A stretch of DNA of 64,000 bases, taken from positions 62,001 through 126,000 of the forward strand of contig JBBRYB010000001.1 in assembly GCA_038238115.1 (NCBI GenBank), read 5' to 3'. This stretch comes from JBBRYB01 sp038238115 (GTDB taxonomy: Bacteria; Actinomycetota; Actinomycetes; Propionibacteriales; Nocardioidaceae). Below are positions 1-7,361 of the stretch, piece by piece. The first letter of the stretch is position 1. The number at the start of each line of letters is the position of its first letter. The position numbers were made by a program, and so were the translations under genes. The notes below the pieces were generated by a model, which worked only from the letters and a program-made list of their open reading frames with translations, was not told the origin of the DNA and made no database searches.

Positions 1-53
1 GCGATAATCCTCACTAAGCCCGACCGGGCGCCTCAGTGAGGAGGACGCTTCCC

Positions 54-251
54 ATGCGCATCGCAGCAGTCGTCATCGTCGTCTGGCTGGCGATCGGAGT
101 GATCGCGGCGGCGCAGCGCGACTATTTCTCCGGTGGCAAGGCCAGTTGCGCCAAGTTCAGCACTACCGCCGTCACGATCGTCGCTGGGCCGCTCAACTAT
201 GTCGGTCTGAACCCGAAGGTGCGCTGCGAGCTCCCCCAGCCTTCGAAGTGA
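54..251 (+). CDS. Small single-pass membrane protein, 65 aa
   Basis: A short protein with one hydrophobic N-terminal segment (about residues 2-22, MRIAAVVIVVWLAIGVIAAA) followed by a roughly 40-residue tail with two cysteines and the stretch IVAGPLNYVGLNPKV. I recognise this layout from small hypothetical proteins in many actinobacteria; no function is known to me. The ATG at 54 is chosen because GAGGAGG lies at a normal distance upstream. The in-frame GTG at 36 overlaps that ribosome binding site and is unlikely to be used. The window starts just upstream, so operon context on that side is unseen. The gene is convergent with the sortase gene. Confidence 0.7.
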   Translation: MRIAAVVIVVWLAIGVIAAAQRDYFSGGKASCAKFSTTAVTIVAGPLNYVGLNPKVRCELPQPSK

Positions 252-285
252 CGCCTGCGCCCGGAGGTCGCGTCGCCGACTGCCG

Positions 286-1086
286 TCAGCGCGCGAGAGT
301 CTGCAGCTTGGTATCCGGTTCGGCGATGACCACCATGTTGTCCTGATAACCGCCCCGCGCCGGATCGTAGCTGCCACCACACGTGATCAGCACGAGCTGT
401 GTTGCGTGGCTGGCGAAGACACTCGGCCCGAATGAGGTCTTGGGGACCAGCTCGGCCGACACCACCTTGAACCGCTGGCTGAGTCCGGAGGCAGCGAGGC
501 GCACCCGATCGCCGGGTTGCATGCCGAGCAGCTCAGCGAAACGGCCCAGGCCCTGCGCAAATGAGTCGACATGGGCCGCGACGACGATGCTGCCGTAGGG
601 ATCGCCCAGGCGGGCGCTTCCGTTCCACCAACCGGCACGGTTCACGTCAGCCGGGATGGCCAGCGCACCGTCGGCAGCTGTGGCACTGGTATCCACAGCC
701 ACAGTTGTCCCGCTCGGCAGCACGATCGACGATGGATGCCTCGCGATGACCTGCGACGGTGCCGCAGTTGCCACACCTGCCGCTCCGATGCTGCCGCTCG
801 GGCGTGGCTTCGGACTAGGGCGTGGCTTCGCGCTCGGGGGTGGCTTCACGCTTGGCGCGGTCGACGATGAGGGGGCATTCGTGGTCGGTGCCGTACTGAC
901 GCTGGCATCCGCCCCGACATGAGTCGGGCTCGCAGACGACGACTCACGGGCGACCGCACCGGGACGGGTAGCGACCCAGACCGCGGCAGCGGCGACCGTG
1001 ACCACCGTGGCGACCAGGGTCGCGATCCGCCACGAAAATTGGCTCAGCCGCCGGTGGCGGCCCACGGGTGGATGGTTTTCGCTCAC
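286..1086 (-). CDS. Class F sortase (membrane-anchored cysteine transpeptidase)
   Basis: 266 aa. Residues 20-40 form a signal-anchor helix, residues 45-105 a Ser/Thr/Pro/Lys-rich spacer that would cross the cell wall, and residues 110-260 the sortase domain. The catalytic triad is visible: His172 in VVAAHVDS, Cys236 in LVLITCGG and Arg244 in the PARGGYQDN segment. Sortases of this class cleave a C-terminal sorting signal and attach proteins outside the membrane. The GTG start overlaps the stop of the upstream DUF4397 gene (GTGA), so the two are almost certainly cotranscribed and functionally linked. No LPXTG-type signal is visible in the neighbour, so the substrate is unclear. Confidence 0.88.
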   Translation of the reverse strand: MSENHPPVGRHRRLSQFSWRIATLVATVVTVAAAAVWVATRPGAVARESSSASPTHVGADASVSTAPTTNAPSSSTAPSVKPPPSAKPRPSPKPRPSGSIGAAGVATAAPSQVIARHPSSIVLPSGTTVAVDTSATAADGALAIPADVNRAGWWNGSARLGDPYGSIVVAAHVDSFAQGLGRFAELLGMQPGDRVRLAASGLSQRFKVVSAELVPKTSFGPSVFASHATQLVLITCGGSYDPARGGYQDNMVVIAEPDTKLQTLAR

Positions 1087-1928
1087 CGGGGCTGGCGGCG
1101 AGGCCGAGCGACGACGAGCAGGCCCAAGGCGGCTAGGGCGGACAACGCCACGACGGCGCTCAGCTGGTGGCCGGTCCCAGCATCGCCGACGTGGTTCGTG
1201 GCGACGAGTCCTGCCTCACCGGCGTCGACCGAGGCCGGTGCGGGCGATCCTTTAGCGCTCAGCGGCAGCCGTTGCACGATAGTAGCCATACTCCCGTTCT
1301 CGGGCTGGCCAATCGCGAAGACGCGGGTTAGCATCCCCGGCTTGACCGGGAGCTTCACCGGTCCCAACAGCGGGTTCCCTTTCTCACCAGTCGGCACAAT
1401 CTCGACGGAGTAGTTCGCGGCCGGCACCTCGGCCGTGACGAACTGGCCGTTGGCGATGTTGGCGAAGAGCAGCTTGTTGTCGACGCGTACATCGGCCGGC
1501 GGCACTACTGCGGTGTGCGCAACGGTGAGCCTGCCCTTCTGCGTGGAGACGGCTTTGATGTTGTTGTCGAACACGGTCACGTCCGGCTGCTTCGTGACGT
1601 CGGCGGGCCAGTGCAAGACCACGTCCATACTCGGCCGGGACACGTTGAAGGATGAGTCGATGGACCAACCCGGCGCGTCGAAGCTGATGCTGTGGTGGCC
1701 TTGAGACAGGGTGAGCGGACCGAGGATGCCCTTCGCTGCCAGCTTCTTGCCCACCGATGAACCGTCGATCGTCACGTCGACGGCCGCCCCGGGGACACCC
1801 TGGACGACGTAGACCTTCGACGGTGGGCGTGGGGCGGAACCGCCGGCCAGCGCCGCGAGTGGCGAAGCCGCGATGGCGCCGATTGCGACGAGGGTGAGCA
1901 GCAACCGCCCTCCGAGCCGTGCGTGCAT
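1083..1928 (-). CDS. DUF4397-family exported surface protein
   Basis: 281 aa. It has a signal peptide (MHARLGGRLLLTLVAIGAIA followed by a small-residue cleavage region) and two repeated beta-rich modules. The first begins VYVVQGVPGAAVDVTIDG, typical of DUF4397. A C-terminal hydrophobic helix ends in a basic tail, RPRRQPR. This hydrophobic-plus-basic end resembles a sorting signal, but I see no LPXTG-like pentapeptide before it. The start at 1928 is favoured over the upstream in-frame extension because AAGGAGA precedes it and the signal peptide begins there. It overlaps the class F sortase gene by 4 bp. The role is inferred to be a wall- or membrane-attached protein processed with the adjacent sortase. 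Confidence 0.82.
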   Translation of the reverse strand: MHARLGGRLLLTLVAIGAIAASPLAALAGGSAPRPPSKVYVVQGVPGAAVDVTIDGSSVGKKLAAKGILGPLTLSQGHHSISFDAPGWSIDSSFNVSRPSMDVVLHWPADVTKQPDVTVFDNNIKAVSTQKGRLTVAHTAVVPPADVRVDNKLLFANIANGQFVTAEVPAANYSVEIVPTGEKGNPLLGPVKLPVKPGMLTRVFAIGQPENGSMATIVQRLPLSAKGSPAPASVDAGEAGLVATNHVGDAGTGHQLSAVVALSALAALGLLVVARPRRQPR

Positions 1929-2204
1929 CTGTTCTCCTTGACTCACAGTTGGGCTGCCGCACCGGGCCTCACGGAAACCGATGTCACGGGGAAATTGCGA
2001 TAAGGCAATTACTCTGTGGATTCCTGTAAAGACTGTGTGCAATGAAGTTATCGAGTCTTGCCACACTCTGTCATTGAGCGGTTACTATTCTTTTGTTTCT
2101 CCTACAGTTTAGAAGAGAGATGGGGTGTTGTCACCTAGAGTGAAAACCATTCAATGCTGATGGCTCGAGCCGAGCGTTGAGACGTTCACCCTTGGGGAGA
2201 CGAT
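1929..2204. promoter_or_regulatory. Divergent promoter region between the DUF4397 gene and the envelope operon
   Basis: This 276-bp spacer separates divergently transcribed genes and is noticeably richer in A/T (about 1990-2150) than anything nearby. It must hold promoters for both directions. I cannot assign -35/-10 boxes with confidence. No RNA gene or ORF with coding character is seen in it. Confidence 0.4.
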
Positions 2205-2270
2205 ATGACTCAAGAAGCGGAACCGGAGACGCCGACCGGCGGTGCCGGCCGCGATGACCGGCCGCGATGA
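2205..2270 (+). CDS. Possible 21-codon leader ORF coupled to the downstream gene
   Basis: An ATG at 2205 is preceded by TTGGGGAGA at good ribosome-binding distance and opens a 21-residue frame (MTQEAEPETPTGGAGRDDRP then R). Its TGA overlaps the ATG of the next gene (ATGA at 2267-2270). The next gene has no strong ribosome binding site of its own, so translation may depend on this leader. The peptide is hydrophilic and shows no attenuator-like run of a single amino acid. It could instead be the decayed start of a longer former gene. Confidence 0.4.
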   Translation: MTQEAEPETPTGGAGRDDRPR

Positions 2271-3508
2271 GTAGCCCTGAACCGGGCGACGGCTCGTCAG
2301 GCGACGCCGAGGAATCCGCGGCGGTCATCGAATTCCGAAGGCTTCGAGAACGGCTGTTCGGTGTTGAATCCAGCTGGCCGCCGCAATCGCACCGAGACAC
2401 GCCGCCGAAGGTCTGGTCGGACGATAACCCGGTCGCCAAGCCTTTGCCAGAGTCGTCCCTCCCGGCCGACGCAGAACCCATTAGCACGGCCGATTCCGCC
2501 GCAACGGAAATGCCACCGACCGAGACCTTGCCCGACACTAGCCGGCTGGTGTGGGAATCATCTTCTCCGGACTCTCACGTAGCAGGTTCGTATCCGCCCG
2601 ACACAGGGCCGGCGGGCGCGCCGGCGTCGGACGACCCGGCGACCGGCGACCCGGCGACGGAGGACCCGGCGACGGGTGACCCGGCGACGGACGACCCGGC
2701 GACGGACGCCTCGGTGACGGCTGCACCCACCTGGCAGACACCGGACATCGACTATCTTCAACCCACCGGCTACACCCGGGCCCGCAACCGCAGGAGACGT
2801 CTCGGCCTGGCGTTGCTGACGACCCTGGTCATCGCGGTGGCACTCGGATGGGGTTGGCTGGTCATCGGCCACAACAACAGCGTGGCCAAGGACCGGGCGG
2901 TTGGGGATGCTCCGAGGAGTCCCAGCCACAGCCGCCCCGCCGGCAAAGGAACCCAGACAGTTGGCGGCGGCGTCGATCCCATGACCCGTTCGGTCGTCCG
3001 CCTCGGCGGCGGGACGACCACGCACGTGGTCGAGCAGCACATCGTGGCCACCGCGGCGTCTACCTTGAGTCTCACGATGCCGGTGTGGAAGGGCTTCGTC
3101 ATCCACCAGGGCTTTGATCCGCGGGTCCGCGATCTCGTGGTCCTCGCTAACGGGCTGCCGGCCGACACCGGAAGCACGGCATTGGCACAGGGTGACGCGC
3201 TCAGGGTCGCACTGCCGCGGGGCACGACCCGAGTAGTTGTTTCCTATCGGGCCACCGGCACCGTCGTCCGTACCGAGCCGTCATCTGCAAACCGCGCCCT
3301 CGCGCTGATCGGCGTGCTCGACGTACGTGGCACCGCAGACGCGAGCAGCACGGTGGAGATCAACGGCCCCGGCGTCCTGCAAGCAGGCTGCGTCCCCCCC
3401 GACCAGGTCTTGACGACCTGCGGCGGCTCGACGAGCCGCGGCTGGGAGGTCAAACTCGGCGCCGGCCAGCGAGACATCGACATCGTCGCCCAAGTGGATC
3501 TCCCGTAG
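2267..3508 (+). CDS. Bitopic membrane protein with DPATx repeats, unknown function
   Basis: 413 aa, family not recognised. Residues 1-120 are acidic, low-complexity and probably cytoplasmic. Residues 123-147 are five tandem DPAT[G/E/D] pentapeptides. A basic stretch RARNRRRRL precedes one transmembrane helix (about 178-198). The rest (about 200 residues) would be extracytoplasmic and has a folded, beta-rich look, with two cysteines near the C-terminus in AGCVPPDQVLTTCGG that could form a disulfide. A cytoplasmic tail, single helix and external sensor domain recall anti-sigma or envelope-stress proteins, but no such domain is identifiable. It is the first full-length gene of the operon that continues with the RseB-like protein and ABC transporter. 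Confidence 0.75.
   Translation: MSSPEPGDGSSGDAEESAAVIEFRRLRERLFGVESSWPPQSHRDTPPKVWSDDNPVAKPLPESSLPADAEPISTADSAATEMPPTETLPDTSRLVWESSSPDSHVAGSYPPDTGPAGAPASDDPATGDPATEDPATGDPATDDPATDASVTAAPTWQTPDIDYLQPTGYTRARNRRRRLGLALLTTLVIAVALGWGWLVIGHNNSVAKDRAVGDAPRSPSHSRPAGKGTQTVGGGVDPMTRSVVRLGGGTTTHVVEQHIVATAASTLSLTMPVWKGFVIHQGFDPRVRDLVVLANGLPADTGSTALAQGDALRVALPRGTTRVVVSYRATGTVVRTEPSSANRALALIGVLDVRGTADASSTVEINGPGVLQAGCVPPDQVLTTCGGSTSRGWEVKLGAGQRDIDIVAQVDLP
2633..2707 (+). repeat. Five 15-bp tandem units encoding DPATx
   Basis: Five in-frame copies of a 15-bp unit (GACCCGGCGACGGAC and variants) encode DPATG, DPATE, DPATG, DPATD and DPATD. The period is a multiple of three, so copy-number changes would lengthen or shorten the linker before the membrane helix without breaking the frame. 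Confidence 0.9.
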
Positions 3509-3577
3509 CAGAACCCGGTCTGGCTCATGCCCGGCCAGAAGATCTCGGCGACTCAGCTCCCCGACGTAGGCTGAGGC

Positions 3578-4696
3578 ATGACCGCTGCTCGCCGATGGTG
3601 CATCGTGGCCGTCGGCGTCGCCCTCCTCATCGCGGTTCCGATCGGTCTGCGCCTACTGCCGGCACAAGACTCCGCTGTGCGCGCCTCCGCGCTCCTCAAG
3701 CACATACGAGACTCCGGTGAGCTTGGCTATTCAGGGCTGGTCGAGTCCGACGGCGCGCTAGGGCTTCCGGTGTCCAATCAGTTCACCGATGTCGCGGACC
3801 TGCTCGGGGGACGTACGACGATGCGCGTGTGGTGGCGCAGCGGCACGGACTGGCGCGTCGACAAGATCCTGGCGACTGGCGAGACCGACCTCTTCCACGA
3901 TGCCCGCGGCACGACGAGCTGGAAGTACGAGTCCAACCGCGCTACCCGAACCGGCAACGCCGAGATCCGGCTGCCCAACTCTTCAGACCTGCTGCCGCCG
4001 GCTCTTGCCCTGCGCCTGCTCGCCGATGCCGACCCTGCGGAGGTGAGCCGAATTCCGGCCGAACGGATCGCCGGGGTCGACGCCCTCGGGCTGCGGTTGG
4101 TTCCGCGGGATCGGCAGAGCTCCATCGGTAGGGTCGACGTCTACGCTGATCCCGACACCGGCCTGCCCGTCAGCGTGGCGGTGTTCGCGTCCGGTGCGAA
4201 GGCTCCGGCACTCAGGACGAAGTTCCTCGCCCTGACCATGTCGCCGCCTCCGGCTTCACTGACGCACCTCGCCCTGGCATCCGGAGCCGAGCTCCGGTTC
4301 GAAGATGTCGTGGACATCGCCGCCGCCGCCAACAAGTACGCCCCCGTTCGCGCGCCCTCCCGGCTTGTCGGCCTTCACCAGCGCAGTACCCACGCTGGTG
4401 CCGTCGGTGTCTACGGCCGAGGCGTCACGTTGCTCATCGCGATTCCGCTGTGGGGTCCGGCCGCCGGCCCGCTGCGCGACCAACTCGCGGTCACGCCCGG
4501 GGTGCGGATCGCCACTGTCGGCAGCGCGCTGTCCGTCGCACCGCTCAACCTGCTGCTCACACCGCCCGCCTTCGAGGACCACAGCTGGCTGTTCGTCGGC
4601 ACGGTCACCCCATCCACGCTGACGCAGGCGGCCCACAAGGTCGTCGCCCATCCACCGCGGCAAGGGTTCACCGGCGGCGGCGCGGAGGCCCGATGA
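3578..4696 (+). CDS. Exported RseB/MucB-like lipid-binding-fold protein
   Basis: 372 aa with an N-terminal membrane segment (residues 6-24, CIVAVGVALLIAVPIGLRLL) and an external domain. The early part (YSGLVESDGALGLP, then TTMRVWWRSGTDWRVDKILATG and DLFHDARGTTSWKYES) has the pattern of MucB/RseB N-terminal domains, which share a fold with LolA-type lipoprotein carriers. In other bacteria such proteins bind lipid or lipoprotein signals and regulate an anti-sigma factor. Here the gene ends in an ATGA overlap with an ABC ATPase gene, so a role in sensing or feeding an exporter is inferred. I found no sigma or anti-sigma gene beside it. Confidence 0.6.
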   Translation: MTAARRWCIVAVGVALLIAVPIGLRLLPAQDSAVRASALLKHIRDSGELGYSGLVESDGALGLPVSNQFTDVADLLGGRTTMRVWWRSGTDWRVDKILATGETDLFHDARGTTSWKYESNRATRTGNAEIRLPNSSDLLPPALALRLLADADPAEVSRIPAERIAGVDALGLRLVPRDRQSSIGRVDVYADPDTGLPVSVAVFASGAKAPALRTKFLALTMSPPPASLTHLALASGAELRFEDVVDIAAAANKYAPVRAPSRLVGLHQRSTHAGAVGVYGRGVTLLIAIPLWGPAAGPLRDQLAVTPGVRIATVGSALSVAPLNLLLTPPAFEDHSWLFVGTVTPSTLTQAAHKVVAHPPRQGFTGGGAEAR

Positions 4697-5601
4697 TCGC
4701 TGTCGAGGGGTTGACCAAGCGCTATGGTGGCCTGGTCGCCGTCGATGGGATCGACCTCGAGGTGCAACGAGGTGACATCTACGGATTCCTGGGAGCCAAC
4801 GGATCGGGCAAGACGACGACCGTGCGCATGCTGCTCGGACTCGTGCTACCCACGGCGGGCTCGATCCGACTGATCGGCCAACCGATGCCTCGCTCGGCCC
4901 GTCAGGTACTCCCGAGGGTGGGGGCGCTTGTCGAAGGTCCAGCGGCATACCAACATCTGTCCGGACACACGCACCTCGCCCTGCTGGACTCGATGGGCCC
5001 TGGCGGCGACCGGGGCACCCGCAAGCTGCGCATCGCGGACGTCCTCGAGCAAGTCGGACTGAGCGGCGTCGGGTCCCGGCCGATCAGGGCCTACTCGCTG
5101 GGGATGCGGCAACGGCTCGGGCTTGCCTCAGCGCTGTTGCGCACCCCCGAGCTGCTGATCCTCGACGAGCCGACGAACGGGTTGGACCCGCAGGGCATCC
5201 GCGAAGTGCGGGAGCTGCTGTTGGGCCTCAACCGTGTCGGCACGACGATCTTCCTTTCCAGCCACCTGCTCGCAGAGGTCGAGCAGCTGTGCACCCGCGT
5301 CGGCGTCCTCGATCAGGGCCGACTCGTGCTCGAGGAGGACCTCGCCGTCCTGCAAGCACCGTCGGGGCGCTACGTGGTCCGCACCCCGGACGTCGAGAAG
5401 GCACGGATTCAGCTGGGCGAGCGCGTCGGATTGCACAGCGGCCACCTGCTCGTGGTGAGCTGCGAGTCGCCCGCGGCGCTCAACGAGGAGCTCGTGCGGG
5501 CTGGCGTGAGGGTTGAGGCGTTGTCCCCGGAGCGGCGGACTCTGGAGGAGGTCGTCCTCGAGGCGACCGGTCCCAGCAGCGACCGGGTGGAGAGCGCGTG
5601 A
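4693..5601 (+). CDS. ABC transporter ATP-binding protein (ABC-2 exporter type)
   Basis: 302 aa. Walker A is GANGSGKTT (residues 34-42), the signature region is YSLGMRQRLGLA (about 135-146), Walker B is LLILDEPTNGLDP (about 155-167) and the H-loop lies in LSSHLLAEVE. The sequence resembles the CcmA/NatA/BcrA group that pairs with ABC-2 permeases. The ATG overlaps the stop of the RseB-like gene and the TGA overlaps the GTG of the permease gene, so the three are translationally coupled. The substrate cannot be read from the sequence. Confidence 0.9.
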   Translation: MIAVEGLTKRYGGLVAVDGIDLEVQRGDIYGFLGANGSGKTTTVRMLLGLVLPTAGSIRLIGQPMPRSARQVLPRVGALVEGPAAYQHLSGHTHLALLDSMGPGGDRGTRKLRIADVLEQVGLSGVGSRPIRAYSLGMRQRLGLASALLRTPELLILDEPTNGLDPQGIREVRELLLGLNRVGTTIFLSSHLLAEVEQLCTRVGVLDQGRLVLEEDLAVLQAPSGRYVVRTPDVEKARIQLGERVGLHSGHLLVVSCESPAALNEELVRAGVRVEALSPERRTLEEVVLEATGPSSDRVESA

Positions 5602-6413
5602 TCGCCACCGAGCTCCGCAAACTGCTGCTGAGTCCACGCACCTGGGTGACAATCGCCCTCCTCGACACGCTTCCGACGCTTGTGGCGATCTTGCTGGCGC
5701 TTACGGACCTGGGGCCGAGACCGGGCACCGGACCGGCCTTTCTCTCCGCCGTGTTGACCGACGGGAGTCTCTACCCGCTCGCAGCCATCGGGATCCTGCT
5801 GCCGCTCTTCCTTCCTGCAGCTGTCGCCGTCATGGCGGGTGACTCGGTAGCGGGTGAGGCGCAGGGCGGCACGCTTCGCTACCTGCTCATCAGACCCGTG
5901 GGCCGCACCCAGCTCCTGATCGCGAAGCTGATCGCGGTCATCGCCTTCGTCGTCCTCGCCGTACTCATCGTCGCTGTCACGGCGTACGGCGTCGGGACGC
6001 TGCTGCTCGGCAACGGTGACCAGGCGGCCCTGACGACGAGCGTCTCGGGCTCGTCGTTGTCGTCGAACCAGGTCATCTGGCGCACCGCCCTGGCCCTTGC
6101 CTATGCCACGTTGTCGATGTTGGGAGTGGCGGCCGTAGCGCTCTTCCTCTCCACGGTGACTGACTCGCCGCTCGCCGCGGCGCTCGGGGCGCTGGCCCTC
6201 CTGATCGGGTCGTCGCTGCTGCTCACCCTCGATGCGGCGCACACGCTTCAGCCCTACTTGCCGACCCGCTACTGGCTCGCGTTCGTGGATCTCTTCCGAG
6301 ATCCGATCCTGTGGCGGGACTTGACGCACGGCGCACTTCTTCAGGGCGCCTACGTCGCGGTGTTCCTCGGTGCTGCCTGGGCGAACTTCACCACAAAGGA
6401 CATCACGAGCTGA
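5598..6413 (+). CDS. ABC-2 type transporter permease
   Basis: 271 aa with about six hydrophobic segments. The first follows TWVTIALLDTLPTLVAILLA, and later ones include LIAKLIAVIAFVVLAVLIVA and ALGALALLIGSSLLLTL. The motif GEAQGGTLRYLLIRPVGRTQ matches the conserved gating loop of ABC-2 permeases. The GTG start overlaps the ATPase stop (GTGA). With that ATPase it would form a homodimeric exporter. Its last 11 bp overlap the convergent hydrolase gene. Confidence 0.88.
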   Translation: MIATELRKLLLSPRTWVTIALLDTLPTLVAILLALTDLGPRPGTGPAFLSAVLTDGSLYPLAAIGILLPLFLPAAVAVMAGDSVAGEAQGGTLRYLLIRPVGRTQLLIAKLIAVIAFVVLAVLIVAVTAYGVGTLLLGNGDQAALTTSVSGSSLSSNQVIWRTALALAYATLSMLGVAAVALFLSTVTDSPLAAALGALALLIGSSLLLTLDAAHTLQPYLPTRYWLAFVDLFRDPILWRDLTHGALLQGAYVAVFLGAAWANFTTKDITS

Positions 6414-7218
6414 GGCGCGCGCAGTCTCGGCTCGTGGGCTGGATGGGGGGAGCGCTGCCAAGCTCGAGCAGCGTGATGGCGATGACCACCGGCGCTCGGG
6501 GCAGCTCGCTGTGCGACAGGCTCAGGTCCGCGCACACGTCCTGCACCCTGATGTCGACTGCTCCGGACAGCTCGGCCGAGTCAGCCGGGGTGACGACCTC
6601 GTCGTCGTCGGTCCAGATCGACACGAACTTCGGGCCGGGTGGCGTCTCGTCACCGGCGTTGAGAGCCCGCATCAGGACGCTGTCGGGAGCGAGCTGCTGG
6701 CAGGCCAGCGGACACTGACGCGGAGCCACGTCGACGGCGAGGCCGGCCACATCCGTGCCGTGGTGGGGAGCGGCCAGCGTCACCACCCGGCGGGCGAGGT
6801 TGCCACCGCCGAGCTCACGCACCCAGAGCCTGGCGACCACCCCGCCGGCGGAGTAGCCGACAACGTCGACCGACGCCGTCTCGGTGCGTCGCATCGCGGC
6901 CACGGCGACCGAGTTCAACGCCTCAGCCTCCTGCCGAAGGTCCCCGGTTCCCTGGCCGGGCAGCGACACGATTGTGACGTCGCGCCCAGACGACTTCACG
7001 GCCGCGGCGAGGTCGTCCAGCGCAGCGGTTGAACCGCCATACCCAGGTACGACCAGCACCGGTCCGAGCGTGTCCTGAGCGACGGGGTGTACGTCGTTCG
7101 CACGGCTCGAGCGGATCGCCACGGCGGCGACGACGAGCAGCGCCACCAGCACTATCGCCACCAGACCGAGCACGAACGTGCGGCGGGCCGGAGACAAGGC
7201 GTCGAGCATGCGACCCAT
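6403..7218 (-). CDS. Membrane-anchored alpha/beta hydrolase, lipase-like
   Basis: 271 aa. One transmembrane helix (residues 14-36) is followed by an alpha/beta hydrolase domain facing outward. The nucleophile elbow is GYSAGG (Ser123). The early strand LVVPGYGGS gives the oxyanion region, and APHHGTDVAG is characteristic of triacylglycerol lipase/esterase relatives. The catalytic Asp and His are likely in the C-terminal third (DDDEVV and a later SHSEL). It is convergent with, and overlaps by 11 bp, the permease gene. The physiological ester is unknown. Confidence 0.78.
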   Translation of the reverse strand: MGRMLDALSPARRTFVLGLVAIVLVALLVVAAVAIRSSRANDVHPVAQDTLGPVLVVPGYGGSTAALDDLAAAVKSSGRDVTIVSLPGQGTGDLRQEAEALNSVAVAAMRRTETASVDVVGYSAGGVVARLWVRELGGGNLARRVVTLAAPHHGTDVAGLAVDVAPRQCPLACQQLAPDSVLMRALNAGDETPPGPKFVSIWTDDDEVVTPADSAELSGAVDIRVQDVCADLSLSHSELPRAPVVIAITLLELGSAPPIQPTSRDCARLSS

Positions 7219-7361
7219 CTTGCCCGGCCCCTATCATCCGGTCCGCCCGGTTCAGCCGCCGAGCGGACAATCATGACGGCCTGCGATGAGATGACTACAC
7301 GAAGTGGCTTTCCTCTGACATGCTGCTTACCAGCATCCGACACGCAGTTGAGGCGGCCACC

